A stretch of 60,000 nucleotides of DNA from Gnetum montanum (taxonomy: Eukaryota; Streptophyta; Gnetopsida; Gnetales; Gnetaceae). The notes under the pieces are model-generated. The model searched no databases and was not told the DNA's origin. It saw only the letters and a list, made by a program, of their open reading frames with translations. The stretch's first letter is position 1. Each line of letters starts with the position of its first letter. A program made the translations under genes and the position numbers. This document shows, one piece after another, positions 22,340-35,914 of the stretch. Location: the NCBI GenBank assembly GCA_015680685.1, contig MNCI01037900.1, positions 263,595-323,594 on the forward strand, given 5' to 3'.

Positions 22340-24310
22340 AATGAAAACATTCATTAGAGAACTAATGAGATATATGGTGAGGAAAATTGGAGTGACCAAC
22401 CTTATGTAGGAATGTCTTATGTTCATAACCATCCTAATGACACTTAAAGACTGCATTCACCTAAGGCAGAAAACCCTGATGGAGATGAAGTAATTCCTAG
22501 ACCAGGGGAGGCCTCAAGGCCTAAGACCTCCTTGAAATTGAGAAATGATAAATCAAGGGACCCTAAGGAATACCATAGAAGCCAAGGAAATCCTTCTAGT
22601 TCCTCATCTTCCTCTCCCCCTTTAATGTCTAGTTTTCACGAAGATGAATGTAGGTATGGAGATAAAGCTCCACTAGAGGGTTGGAATAAAAATAAAAGTC
22701 GAACCCATGGGAGAAATCAAAGATATCAATATGAACATAAGCAACATCATCACGATCAACTAAATAGAAATAGAATTTCCCTCACAACCTATCTGATGAT
22801 GATGAACCCTTATTAGCCACTAAGAGCCTAATGCAAATCATAGAGGTAGTTAAGATATCTTGCAAGCATCACAAAGAGAGTCGCCTACCTAGGCTCAATA
22901 TGAATAATATTTCTAAATTTGGAGGAAGTTATGATTGAGATCCAGAACATCATTTACAAGCCTTCCATGATGCCTATGTCTATTACAACATTGAAAGTGG
23001 GTGGAAAAAGCTTAAACTCTTTCCTAGGACACTAATTAATAGAGCTGAAGCATGGTATAGATTGTTGAAACCAAATTCAATCTGACAGTGGTTCACACTG
23101 TTGGAACTCTTCAACAAGAAATACTAAACCTATCCAAGGGTGTCCAACTTAAAGAGACAAATCCAAGAATGGAAGCAAGAACAACATGAACCCTTGGACA
23201 TGGCCTTAAATAGATATTATTTCTAATTAAATAAGTGTCCAAGACATGGTTTCTCTAAGGAAAGGTAACTTTTTCACATCATAGATGGGCTTCATAATGA
23301 AATAAGAGAGATCCTTGGGATGTATGCCTCGGGTCAATTATACAAGCTATGAACCCATCAAATTCAAGAGCTAATCAAGCATGTGGAAAAAGAAGAAGGA
23401 AAGTAGAATGTTAAGAAAAATCAATAGGACCCAAATCTTTACTATAAGCAAGTCCATATCTATGGTAAGAAGAAAGAGATTGCTTTCAATAAGGTGATCC
23501 TGCAATGAACCTTGTTATACATAAGTCTATTGATGCACTTGAAGCAAAGTTTAATAGGATGTTACAATGGATATATGAAAATGTTACAACTCTCATTGAG
23601 ATGATCAAGGAGAAGATCATGCAACACAAACTAGGTAGTCATAATAAACAAAGGATATAGAATCAAGAAATAGCTAGGAACACTTTTTAGCAAACAAGAA
23701 AAGTGGCTAAAGAAAGTGAGGCTATAGCCTTAACCACAGACGAAGAAAATGGATGTGACATCTGCATATCTGACAATCCAAAGGGCCATTGTCTGGTCTT
23801 GTTGCATCTACATGAGCATTGGGAAAGTGCATTAAACCAAAATTTTGTATAGAAGCACATGCCCAAGAGATTTCCTTTTCCATATGGTAATTATATACAA
23901 CACCACAACCAACCGTACTATCCTAGGAGGACTTATTAGCTACCTCAACACTGTCATCAACCACAATGGCAACAACCATAGTCATGGGGGAGGCCACCAC
24001 CAAATTAACCCTATCCTTCCTATCCATCAAAACCACATGGATATTATGTTCAACACCCTAGTTTACTAACTAGTTCTATGTCCTCTACTTCAAATAGCCA
24101 CTATCACTCTCCCAAGTTTCATTAACTCATGACATCCCCTAAGGGATCACCACCTCACCCCTCTTACCATACATCCTACTCTTAATATTCTCATACTTCA
24201 CCTCATCACACACCACTACCAGTGACACAGGAAAGTTTGGCACCATACTATCCACAAACAAATGCCACTTATGATGTGAATGTGCATAGAAATGCTAATA
24301 CTAGTAGTTT
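22340..24310 (+). pseudogene. Element C: gag (Retrotrans_gag capsid, zinc knuckle, Pro/Gln-rich tail), decayed
   Basis: Gag of element C aligns with F. A basic, Ser/His-rich N-terminal region (22530-22780) contains a Ser tract. The capsid core (about 22915-23430) has HHLQAFHDAY, KLKLFPRTL, AEAWYRLL, LLELFNKKY and RVSNLKRQIQEWKQ blocks, typical of the Retrotrans_gag family. A zinc knuckle follows near 23755-23795 (CDICISDNPKGHC, with H replaced by N), then a Pro/His/Gln-rich tail to about 24300. Gag packages element RNA in cytoplasmic particles. Frameshifts occur near 22790 and 23500. Several stops coincide with Gln or Arg in F, for example KKY*TY here where F has a Gln codon. The protease that should follow is missing. 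Confidence 0.7.
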
Positions 24311-25495
24311 TTCACTGTAAGCTTGGAAACATCATTTCTTTAGGAAGGGCTGTAGGTGAAAGAAAAACACTCATGGACTAACCACATCATTTGAACCAAC
24401 ACAATGCCAATTTGGTGCATATTCTGCCTTTTCACCATCACTGTCCTCTAATCCTACACAAGGACCACCATCCATTATTACTCCAATTCCAAACCTAAGC
24501 AATAAATCTATGGGTGTGGGGAGACCAAAAAATCCATGCGTACCATATCATAATCAAGGATGCAATCATGGGCTAGACATCCATCACGTTACCACACCTC
24601 ATACCCTAACCCATCATACATTTAACAATTAAGTGTGTGATCAATGATTTGTCTACCCAGCCACCGCAACATCAAAAGATACCCATTGGCTTGGGAATGA
24701 ATGGTTACCAATGTTTTATACATTCATGGACCCTATCTATCCACTTATTAATCATTGTCATGGCCAAATTTTTAGTCATGGGGGACATCCCCCATTCTAA
24801 TCTTCAGCATTCATAAGTGTTTTCCATCTTTTTGTTTTACAATTTTTTGTTAATTTCTTATTTCTTGATATAATTTTTTTGATTCCTTCCAACTTTTTCT
24901 ATTTTTTTGTTTTTATTTTCTTTGTTATGTAATATTGCCTGTGAATAAAATGATCATGCAGCCCATTGAGGTGAGGTTTTCTCTATGTTGTTGAGTCATA
25001 AGGAACTAATTATTCAGGCAGTCAAACAATGTCATCCATCCACTCATTCCATTAATAAGAGGTTTTTGCTCTGGTCATAATGATATTCTTTTTAATCATC
25101 CAACCTAAAAATAAATTCATAATCATTATGCCTAGATAGAAAGTGAAGAACCAAGGGAAAATGTGAAGGGTGTGACATCAAGGAGATTTTTGGATTCTCT
25201 TTGGCAACATCTATATGTTTTATTGTGAAGAACCAATTATATCCTTGTAGATCTAACAAAAAATGGGAGTAAGAGTACCATAAAAAGATACTGAATAATT
25301 TCTATGGGTTCCACTAGAAAGACATGTACCCATGCTTGAAGGTTGGCAGCTTCTTAAACCTTCAAAAAAAATAAAAATAAAAAGAACATGCTATAAATCT
25401 ACTCCTCCCTTGGAAAAAATGCCAAGTGATGTTACTACTTGTAACTATGATAGTCTTATAGTTGTTAGCTGAAGTGATGAAATGATGTGATGTCA
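24311..25495 (+). other. Element C: deleted protease/pol region and spacer
   Basis: After the gag tail the sequence passes without protease, RT, RNase H or integrase motifs to the internal polypurine motif at 24777, then a T-rich tract and spacer. C is therefore a gag-plus-ORF2 derivative. Confidence 0.55.
24777..24786 (+). promoter_or_regulatory. First (internal) polypurine motif of element C
   Basis: CATGGGGGAC, preceded by TTTTAGT, is the counterpart of CATGGGGGAGA in A, D and F. Confidence 0.4.
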
Positions 25496-25789
25496 CTACA
25501 CTATGATTTGTACTTGGTTTGAATCTTTAATAGAAGGGCTCATGATTATTCAACCATTAATAACATAAAGGATTTATTGTGCCTCTAGTAAGACACCTCA
25601 GGTCCCAATTTCTACAATGCTTTCTATAGTCCATCTCACCTCGTTGTCTACATTATCCTAGCTTGGGGTTTTGTGTAACATAGAGTTATTATCTCAAATT
25701 GTCGGTTTCAACATGTGTGTTTTGTTTCACCAATATGCATTGCATTCAACCCCTGTAGTGCCTATAGACATTTTTAGGTGTGATTACAC

Positions 25790-25837
25790 AAGGGCATCAT
25801 AGGCTGAAGCCTACTTTAGGGAGGACCCACTTGTGTA
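25790..25837 (+). other. Conserved spacer block, element C
   Basis: AGGGCATCATAGGCTGAAGC followed by CTACTTTAGGGAGGACCCAC. It is nearly identical to the block of B at 18210-18253 and clearly related to A, D and F. Confidence 0.6.
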
Positions 25838-26083
25838 CCTTTTGTGACTTGTACTTGTGTGCATAACCACAACATTGTTCATCTTCCAAGTGCTTCATTG
25901 TTAAATTTCATGTTTTTTCTCATCATGTCAATTTATCTATTCCATAACATCAATTTAACGTCCTTTTTCTTGCATCTTCCATAGCTTTTAATGTCAACAA
26001 CTCCACCTTCTAATGCCTTTGGTGCATAAAACTAATTTTCTACTTATTCCAAACCTATGGACCTAACTTCAACCCTTCCAAGG

Positions 26084-28668
26084 AGAGTCCAAGGAGAGGT
26101 CATAGAACTTGAAGCTCCTGCGTAGGGATAACATCTCATGTTGTCCATATAATTCCTTGAAGCAATTCAAGAAAAATCCATGTGGACCACAATCATTATG
26201 GAAATGAACTTTGGCCCATTTATGGAGTTTACTCCAGAAGCGGTTCGAACACAACTTCAAGCATCACCTTTGTGGCCTATTCTCTCAAATAGTGATGAGT
26301 GGTATCTTAGTGAAACATATCAATTTTGGCACAACAAAGATGAAGGAACCATTGTCAACACCTGCAGAGTTAATGTCTTATTCTTAGTCAAAAAAATTGT
26401 AGAAGCTATCAATCTGTCAAATGAGGGGGCTAAGTTAGATCATCTATCTACAAGATTTGACCCCAACACTAGAAAGTTATGGCTGATGTAGGCATATGAT
26501 GAGGATGACAAAGCATATCATGAATTAACTTTGGAGGAGAGGACCTATTTCAAGATAGGGACATATCACCTCTTCCCCACAAAAGGGCTCAATGGGATCT
26601 CTATGTATGCAGCCAAGGGAAGTTCCATACTAATGGATAAATATGTGGCCAAACTTCCCTAGTTATATTGCATAGAAATTTAGAGGTGGTTTGAAAAGAA
26701 GAAGGTAGGAAAGCCAACACTTCCATTCCCTTGCCTCATTTGAAAGCTATGTAAGCACGCTGGAATCCTCTAGTACACAAATGACATCCTCGGGAAGGCT
26801 CATAATGCTTCCTTCGTCAAATTACTTAAATCAATAGCACCAAGGAAAGACCTTGGTGCAGAAGTAGAACCAGAGAAGGAAGCAAAACTTGAGAAAGAAG
26901 CTGAGCAAGAGCTTGAACAATGTCATGAGCCACAAGTTGCACCTCTACCACCATAAGACTACAAGTTGGTAATGAGCCATTTGCAAAAAATTATTGAAAC
27001 ATTAAGTTGGGGAAGCAAGGAGGAATATAGCCTCTTTAGAGTCATTGATGATGACATGTAGTCCACCATCTTGGTAGGTTTGACAAGGGGGAAGATGTCA
27101 CTGTAATTAGAAGGAGAATCCTAGTGGTTCAAACAAATCTCTAGTAATGTTGCAGCCTTTTAAGTGATGCTTGAAATGGAAGAAGGCGCCATAGTAGTGG
27201 TAATGTAGCATCAAAATGCAGTAGGTGTAGCAAATGTAATAGTGGATCACATCAAAGAATCATTCAATGTGCTTGTTGTGCCCCCAGTAGATTTGACTGG
27301 GACCAGAGATGCACAAATGCTTGTTGGGACTTTGATGACTCCTACAACAAATGAGGATGTGTTAGACCAACTATTATAGACAGGGTAAGTGATGACCACC
27401 TTGTTTTACATCCCCAATGATGTCACTGTAGCCTAATTAGATCTCATCACCACCAAGGAAAAGTTGGTCATGGCTAAGGTTAGGGCAAAACACATGGAAG
27501 TGGAGGTGTAACGTTTGCAATAAGAGCTATTTGGCCTAAGATTTGAACAACAAGATCCTACTTGATTTATTGTGCCTAACCAGCTAGAACAATTTAGAAT
27601 AGAGTAGCTTATCAAGCTAACCGAGGAGAACAAAGTTGAAGAGTAAGAAAAGGAAAAGGCAGTCTGGAATGCCTTTGCTACTAATTCACAGTCTTATGCT
27701 CATAAAAAGGCATTGATCACCATGCAGGAAGAGAATAAATAACTCATTGAAGAGAACTCATGGTTGACCACTATTGAAAAATAAAAGATTTTTTTGGAAG
27801 AAAGTGTCCATTAGTTAAGAGAAAAACTAATGAGGATCAACTAGGATATCAGCAAACTAGCTCAAGAAAACAGAATGCTCTTGATGGAGGAAGTTTGTGC
27901 CATCTAACAAAAGTCTGCAATTGAAATAAGAGCATGGAAAAATGAGGCCAAGAAACATGAGAAGTTAAAAACACACTTCTACAACTAGGTAGGCATGTAC
28001 AAGCAAATAAATGGAAAAGAAATCTAGATGGCCAAAGCCTACATTGGATCCATGTCAACACAAAATCCTAAGTGGCAGCCAATTCTAGATAGCTATGCAT
28101 TGGTCCATTAGGCGGAAGTAAAAAAAATAAGGACTTGTAGATCAAAGATTTAAAGGAATATATGGTGTTGGCTAACCTTAGATATGCCAACCTAGCCATG
28201 CTAACAGTAGGTCAGCCTAAAAGCAAGCTAGAGAAATAGGTAGCAACCACTTATGCATTATATGAGAAAGAGTTTGCAGACAAAAAAAATGATTTGTAGA
28301 AACTTCATGTTGCAAACTCAGAACTTCAAGTGGTTAAAACTTGCTACCATAGACAAAAGGATGTCTCTTTAGACCTAGCCAAGAGACTCACAGATTATCA
28401 TGAATTCAAATAAAAGGCTAGGGAATTTGAAGAAGAGCAACAACAGTTTGTGGCTTGGTACATGAAGGTCAAAAAAATGTTTTTATAACTACCATGTCCT
28501 TGGGACGTACTGACACTAGCACACATTAGTTTAGAAACTTGGATGGTATAGGACCCATGAATGGAAGAAGAAAATTTGTAGGTGTTTCTCAACCATTACC
28601 AATTTCAGAAGCCTCGCAACAAAGGGAAATGATCGATGGAGTAGCCACCACCTTCAGGAACTACATGA
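26084..28668 (+). pseudogene. Element C: ORF2, promoter and start deleted
   Basis: ORF2 of C lacks its first 150 nt. The spacer sequence 'caacccttcca' is joined straight to the part matching B 19345. The internal TATA box, intron and start codon are therefore gone. The rest is long: an N-terminal domain with SPLWPILSNSDEWYLSETYQ (26260-26322), KIGTYHLFPTKGLNG and LPFPCLI blocks, then an acidic linker and a coiled coil (27440-28450), ending close to the EPPPP terminus seen in A and D. The frame is kept over long distances but broken by mainly TAG and TAA stops. In B and A several of these are Gln codons; for example, C TAG at 26682 is CAG in B and CAA in A. Confidence 0.65.
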
Positions 28669-28845
28669 GCTTCCTTGATTTTGTGTCTTGTAATATTGTG
28701 TCCAAATTTTTATGAAACACCACTGCAACATGTAAGAGTCCATTTTTTTGTTTGATTATTTGAGTCAGTCAATAATTCCATACCTTTCCAACATTTTGTA
28801 AAGAACTTGTTCCTTGTTTTGTTTAACTCGAGGATGAGTTTTCAT

Positions 28846-28860
28846 TCAGTTGTGAGGATA
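28846..28860 (+). promoter_or_regulatory. Polypurine tract before 3' LTR of element C
   Basis: TTCAGTTGTGAGGATA, a mutated form of GTCATGGGGGTA, abuts the LTR start at 28861. The tail ACTCGAGGATGAGTTTTCATT upstream is shared with D and F. Confidence 0.5.
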
Positions 28861-29728
28861 TGATGAATCATGATTATGTCAATCCTAATATTGGATATCC
28901 AATATCGAATACGCGATATTAGGTCCAAAGAAAAAACATCAAATATTCGATATCATCTCCTCCATGCTAGCCTATAAGTACAACACTTGGATGCACGATT
29001 AGGATATAGTTTTAGTTTCAATTTTCAATTAGCTTTTTCATAGATTTTTGATTTCTAGTTCTGTTATTCCTAGTGCATGCCCACGATGTGATGTTTGTGA
29101 TTGTACAACATTCTTATTCGAGTGTGACGTACTTGGACATGTTACATAATTGGAAATAAAGATCAAGATTACCTCCATCACTATAGCATCCACTTAGATT
29201 ATTATTACTTTTAATTGTTTAATTATTTACTATTTTCCTTAGTTAATATTTCCATTCATTACTCTTTACAATTCATGTCATTAAGCAAAATCAGTACGGC
29301 CAATCACAAGTTCTTAAGTGTAAGTGCTTGGCTAATCTAGTAGTGTATTGTTTGGCAAACCTAGTGACATATGCTTGGCAATTCCAGTGGTGGTTATACG
29401 AAGTCCAAGGCATGTGTGGGTAATTAGGAACAAATACTCATTGCATCTAGGCTAGTTTAAGTTTTACTTTTCATTGTTCATTAGCTTAATTAATTTATCT
29501 CTTTATTGTCATTAGGAGTAGCATAGGATTAGAAAACATCATATACCTCACCTTGGACTAAACCATATGTGACAAAGCTACCACTAGGCCAAGTGGGAAG
29601 ACAACAAACTATGATCAAGGTATAACGATCTAGATACACAACTAGCCCCATCCATGGAATTTCACTGGATTGTGCATGAATTCTTGTGATTTGTATGGTT
29701 GGGCATAGGGGCACCTCACCGCTCATCA
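28861..29728 (+). repeat. 3' LTR of element C
   Basis: An 868-bp LTR starting TGATGAAT and ending GCTCATCA. It is followed by CTAAG and no primer-binding site. It matches the truncated 5' LTR at 21585-22182 over its last 620 bp. Confidence 0.75.
28888..28980 (+). promoter_or_regulatory. U3 palindrome and TATA box of element C LTR
   Basis: The perfect 18-bp palindrome ATATTGGATATCCAATAT (28888-28905), followed by related words (ATTCGATATCA near 28943-28955), precedes TATAAGTA at 28973-28980. Confidence 0.65.
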
Positions 29729-30449
29729 CTAAGGAATAGTAAAGGAGTTTTGAAAAGTCCCACTGTAAATTTTTCACTTTGAAGTAGGGTATGAATTTGA
29801 CATTCAACCTTTCCTATCATGAAAATTTTTTATGATGTGCTACAAAAATTTTGGCCAAATTTAACTTCATTGATCAATGAAATCTTTTTTCTGTCTAATT
29901 ATTATCTTCAAATTTCATTGAAACTCCTTAATTATTATTCAAAAATTTCATTGAAGTTTTATCAAAATTTATCATTGAAGTTTGATTTTAATTAGTTATT
30001 CAACCACACTTACTATTAAATTTATATTATATGACACTTATATTTCTATGAAAACTATATACAAGTAATACATCACAAAAGAGTACTTGCTTGGCAAACA
30101 AGACAAACAATTTTTGGAATGCCATTTTAGATTTTCATCCTCACAACCAATCTTGAAAAATGTTCTCTTTGGAATAGGAAAAGGATTAATTCTTGCCCTT
30201 ATTCAGAAATGTCCTCACAAGTTTTGACTTCTTACTAAAATATTTCTTGTAAAGAAGGAAAAAAAATTTTAAAGAAAAAAAATGCATCAGTCATAAATAA
30301 AGAAAAAATAACAACAAAAGCCAAAAGCTTCCATCCTTGAGCCTCTAAAATAAAAAGAAATTAATCCTGAAGAAAAAAATTTAATTATTCATCTTTCACT
30401 AAGAACTTTGTTTTCTTGAAGTTGTAACAGAAAAGCGACATCTTTGAGA
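29729..30449. other. No recognisable gene between element C and LINE
   Basis: AT-rich sequence. No LTR, primer-binding site or coding motif was found. An A-rich stretch lies at 30250-30320. Confidence 0.4.
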
Positions 30450-33400
30450 ATTTAGTATTTGACCTAAAGAGAGGTCATATTTATGCTCTTGCTACTAGAA
30501 CATAAAACATATTGAAGCTTCCAAATAAATTAGAACATGTGGTCAAAGAAAATTCCAAATGCAAAGAAAAGAAGTAGACAATGTAAGCTGATCACCAAGA
30601 ATAACTTCATTGATCCTTGGTTGAAAGTTGTTACAAATTCTGAATATCCATTTCCAATCATGTTGAGTAATAGCACACTCAAAAAAACATGTGAAAATGA
30701 GTCTTCACTTCTATAAAGAGGACATTGAGGAGAAATATTTATCATATGTTTAAGATGAGTGCCAATAGAAAGACCTTGATGAATAAGATACCATAAAAAG
30801 TATGAATTTTAGGAAATGTACAAGCTCTCTAAATATATTTCCTTTTTCTCATTCAAAATTATGATGATAATTACATTTTCTAGATATTTTTGAATTTATT
30901 TTAAATAAAATCATTCTTTGTAAAAATATCATAAAAAACTTTCAAATTAAAAGGGAAAACATATCCTTCCAAAAAAATATTTGGAAAAGCATGATGCAAA
31001 TGTTGTCAACTTTAAATAAATTTTCAAGATTAAAAATTAATTTTTTATATTCTTTTTTCTCATTCTATTCAAACCATAAAGGCTAGAAGCTTCATTCCAA
31101 GTAATCCATATATCATGTGTACATAGATAAGATATTATAGTAACATCAAATTTGTTCCAAGGGGTACAAAATCTAGATGCATTAGTAACCCAAGCTATTT
31201 TATTAAAAGAAAGTCACCATGGGCTAATTTGCTTAAGTATATTTTCTAAAAATGTAATATTATTGTAATTCCAATATTTACTAAGCTTGCACAATGTCTT
31301 TCAATTTTGTTTAAGAATTAGAGAACTAGAAACAAAAATGGCTTGAGGAAAAAGAAGACAATGAAGAAAGTTATTAGAAGATCAACTATTATTATTTTTA
31401 GGTTTTCTTTGCATAAGTATATTTCTTAAAAGAAGCATCTAAACAACATCTTCATTAATGCACTTTGTAATCCATTTTGCTACAACAGAAATACCTTGGT
31501 TATGATAATTAATGAGGCCAAGTTTTCCATCTTTCTTGCTACTAGTGTAAATATCCCAAACAACTTTAGAAAAACCTTTTCTATGTTGCTTAGCAAGCCA
31601 AAGAAACTGATGGGTAATATGATCCAATCTATTATAAGAAGTTTTAGAATTAGTCCAATAACTAGAGTAATAAACATGAAGGATGAGTAACTGAAGCATT
31701 TTCTTAATAACTAAAACTTTGCCAAGAAGGATGAACTTTTTTTTTCTTTTATCAAGCTTTTTTTAAAAAAAATTTTGTCAACCACATAATTCCACAAAAT
31801 AGTAAAATTAGGCTCCAAAGAAAAACATATTCCTAAAATTTTGAATAAAGCATCTTTGTTCAAGATTTTCCAAGGCTTAAGACTAACCCACTCAATAATA
31901 TTTCCATTACAATCAATAGTAGATTTTTACCAATAGATATGAGAGTCCAATAATATGCAATAATCCTCCACTCTGGGTAAAAGAGTATTAATATGTTGCA
32001 GAGAATTATTAATTATGAAAAAAATAATAATATGCAAAGTGCATGTTAAGAAATTATGTACTTTGATCATCAATTAAAATTCCCTTAATGAAATTCCTTT
32101 ATAGATCATAATGCAGATTATGTGAAAGAAACTCTACAACAACAATAAAAATATAGGGAGTTAAAGGACAACCTTGATGAACAAACCATTGAAGAGAAAA
32201 GGAGGAATTTAATTCAAAATTAGTAACTTGAGCATTAGCATCAATGAGCAAGGTACAAACAATACAAATAAAATAATCACCAAATCCTAGTTTATAGAGA
32301 TAAGAAATAATGGAATTTCATTCAATCTTGTTATAAGCTTTAGCATAACGTAACTTAATAAAAGTAATGTCTTAGTTGGAATCAAAAGCCTGCTACATTT
32401 TCTTCCAAGTTGCAATAACATTACTTAAGATATGTCTACCTTTAACATTACCAATATGCTTAGTTCTAATGATATCTTCAATAATCTTCTAAATTTGATA
32501 AGTCATGTATTCAACTAGAATTTTATAAGTATTATTAAGAAGAGAAATAGGCCTTCAATTACCAATATGTTGAAGATCTACATTCTTAGGAAGAAGATGA
32601 ATAATACTTTTATTAATATTTTTACCAAGAGAAAATTTTTTAATGGATTTTTGAAAAACATGAAAGAAATCATCTCTAATGATGTCCTAATGCTTCATTA
32701 AAAAATTCAATAGGAAAACCATCAAATCCTAGAGTTTTACCATTTGCTAAACTAAAGGCTACTACTTTGATTTCTTCCACTATAATTTCTACTTCAAGAA
32801 TATTTTGATGTGCTTATGTTATAAGATGAGGAATATGCATACTAGAGGCCTTGAAGGATTCCTTGCTAAAATATTCAAATGAAAAAGTAGAAAAAATATG
32901 GTTTACTGAAAAACTATTAATAATCTTAGGATCTTTAATGATGGAATCATTTACATAAAGTTATTCCAATGTAGATACTTAATCATTTCTTTTAGAAATT
33001 TTAAAAATTACTTATAAGGTTCATTTTCAATTTTTAGCCAATCCATACAAATTTTAATAAGAGCACTTTTAGCTTCAAAAGTATCCTAACATTGTTTAGT
33101 TTGACTTGCTTTACCCAAAGCTTTTTGAGTTTCAAAATCAAAGGGACTATCATTTAGTGTGATGGTAAATTTCTCCTTTCTCAAGTTGAAGACTTAGTTT
33201 CAAGCTTGGGCATAGCCACTTAAAAAGGTTAGGCTTTTACTCATTTACTAATCCTCTCAGGACCTCATGTAGTGAGATGAGCATTATGGCTCCAGTTGAT
33301 GATCCTTTATTTACTTTTCAGATTCTACAAGATCTTCTTCAACTTGACACTTACACTTAATAAATTTCTTTGCAAACCATCTACCATAATTTCTAACTTT

Positions 33401-34300
33401 ATAGATAGTTTGCTACTAGTAGTCAATCCAACCATTATTATTAGTAGGATTTTTTTTTTTTTGCATTTCATAAAGACTTCAAAATATTTTTTCTACTAGG
33501 TCCTATGACCATATTATTATTCATATTAAAAAGCTCATGCTTTTAAAAGAATGAAAAATTAATTCTAGAAAGAAAAATGCTAATAGGAAAATAATCTGAC
33601 AAAGTAGCATTTGTATGCACTTCTACTTTCTATTTAGGATTCCAAAAGGAAATATTAGAGATATAAAATTTATCAAGTTGATAATAAATTCTATAATTTC
33701 CTTATTGATAATTACATAAGATATAATGCTTTTTATTTAAATGAGATAGAAATAAAGAGCTAAAATCAAAAAGAAAATATTTTTCTTTAAAATTGCACCA
33801 TTCTTTTTTTTCTTGAGAAGACATTAGGAGGAAGACCATCAAGTTTATCTAAATTACTTTCAACCATATTGAAATTACCTCCAATAATTTAAGGAATTTA
33901 AGGTTGAGATGGAAGATATTTTCAAACCTCTAATCAATCTTTCGAACTATTAGGAGCATAAATATTACAAAGTCCAAAGGCACCTTTTTCACTATGATAA
34001 ATAATCCAAATAACTCTTCCAAGGTTATCAAAAATAGAATTTAAAACTTTCCTAGTCTAGTTTTTATTAACAAGAATAACAACACCTTTTTATTAACTTC
34101 ATGAGTAGTAGAAAAAACAATGCAATATTTTAAAATGCATTTACCACCAAAACTAATATCATGAGTTGAAATCTTATTTTTTTGCAAGAAAAGAAAATCT
34201 GGAGATAATGCCAGTTTGAAAAGATACTTCATGACAATCTTTACTTGGGACCTATTGGAACAAACTTGAACATTCTATGATAAAACTGACATTGTGATGT
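30450..34300 (-). pseudogene. L1-type LINE ORF2: endonuclease, reverse transcriptase, zinc-finger end
   Basis: On the minus strand the domains appear in L1 order. The endonuclease (about 33100-34250) has PDFLFLQKNKIS, where the family has a catalytic QE(T/N)K, and LSDYFPIS for the SDH motif. The RT (about 31900-32800) has NGKTLGFDGFPIEFF near 32700-32760, RPISLLN near 32550, AYNKIE near 32320, and QGCPLTPYIF near 32160. The C-terminal part (31439-31699) has FLWL..KVVWDIY and GKLGLINYHNQG. The zinc-finger region (30530-30745) has CPLYRSEDSFSHVF. Such proteins nick target DNA and copy the LINE RNA onto it. Frequent stops and frameshifts show that it is dead. No poly(A) tail or target duplication was identified at its 3' end near 30400. 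Confidence 0.75.
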
Positions 34301-34639
34301 GGAGGAGGAGCCTTTCATTCTTGAATTTTCAAGCTCAACATTTGTCTCATAATCCTTGTCCTTAATAAGTTAAAAAACATTGTTGGATAAAAAACATTTG
34401 AAAGAGTAGTAGAAGTAGAAAAAGAATTAGATACCTTTACGATTTTTAAATTGAAAGCAATATCAGTAGTCTTCTTTTTTTTTTTATGTTGCACTAAGTG
34501 AGATCCATTTGCATTAATCTTTTCTTGGGTGGTCCTTGTTGAAAATTTATATTTTTCTAAAAAGGAATTCTCTTTAAACATCAAGAGTTTTTTGGTATCT
34601 TTAGAATTAAAAGGATTAGTTAAAGGTTAAGAACTTATT

Positions 34640-35890
34640 GAAAAATATTTCATTTATGTTGGTTGAAAATTACTATTATTTTCCTTTTGTGAAAATTGTT
34701 GTTTTTTTTCCTCAAGAGCAACTTTTTTATTGAGAATAGGATAGATTCAAATAACATGGCTTTTATGATGATAATAGCTACAATATCCTTGCAAATTATA
34801 ATATATAATTTTTTTAGAAAAATACTTATTATTGGCTTTAATTTTAATTTTGTCTTTTTAGTCATAAATCAATCTCCACAAAATAATGTGTGCACTGCAC
34901 ACCATTTCGTAATGTTCTTTTACTCTGTCTTTAGGATTATGTCAATGTTGCCAATAATTTTGCTTTCAACACTTTAAAAAATGAGAGGAATATTTTCTAA
35001 TTCAATTTAGTAAGGAGTTTTAGAGTAATAAGAAGAATAGGGATCAAAAACCACTTTCCATTCTTGAGCAATAAAAGCATTAGACTAATCCATAAAAACT
35101 TTAGGATCTAATGATTTTTGAACCATTTCAGAATTAGCTAGTTCAACAAGCAAAAGAGACTTCGAAAAATAGCGGGTATGCAAAACATTAATTCCATAGT
35201 GTTCAAGGATAGTTTGAATCACTGGTGTAAAACTCTTATTCGGGCAAACAAATCCAATAATTTGCAAATAAATGTATTGTGAATCGATATCTTTAGACAT
35301 GGATTTAAATAAATCATGTGGTAAAATAAAATGAAAAGCCTTAAAATTCTTTGTGGTTTCTACACTTTTAAGAGACATTAGTATTTTCTATCTTTAGATC
35401 ATTCCTTGTCACCAAAATTTCTACTACAAAAACTTCGTAAGAAACCCTCAAGTTCAACAAACCACTTCCTTTTGTTAAAAAATTGCAAAATTTACCTAAT
35501 AATATTGTGCATAACTACCTTTTAATACAATTGAAAGTTAAGTATTTTTTATTAGACTAACACAAGGAGTTAAGGCATTATCTCCATTATGTTGGATTGA
35601 CATACTATTTTACATGCTTGGCTAAACTTTCCATAAGCAACTTGTTCTTCACAAAAAGTAGGCATATGAATAACAATTTTTCTTAATAAAATCAACAAAA
35701 TAATTTGAAGTGAAAGCCTTAAAATGAATAGAGGCTTGAGCAGTAGCCTGCACCTTTAAGGAAGCAAATACCACTGATAATTTCACCTTCTCTTTTTTAT
35801 TGAATAATACCCAAACTAATAGTGTTAGAAAAATTATATCCATCACTATAATGAAATTTAAAATAAATTTTATGTTTTTTAAAAATTCCA
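34640..35890 (-). pseudogene. L1-type LINE ORF1 (nucleic-acid-binding), decayed
   Basis: Upstream of ORF2 on the same strand, 35085-35378 is open for 97 residues. It contains IIGFVCPNKSFTPVIQTILEHYGI..LHTRYF, resembling the N-terminal domain (DUF4283-like) of plant LINE ORF1 proteins. Near 34760-34800 another frame reads a CCHC knuckle-like GYCSYYHHKSHVI, where the family has CxYCxxxGHxxxxC. ORF1 proteins coat LINE RNA. The region 35380-35890 is less certain. The 5' end of the LINE lies directly against the protease fragment of element D at about 35900. Confidence 0.55.
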
Positions 35891-35914
35891 TTTAAAATTT
35901 TTGGAAATTTTCTA

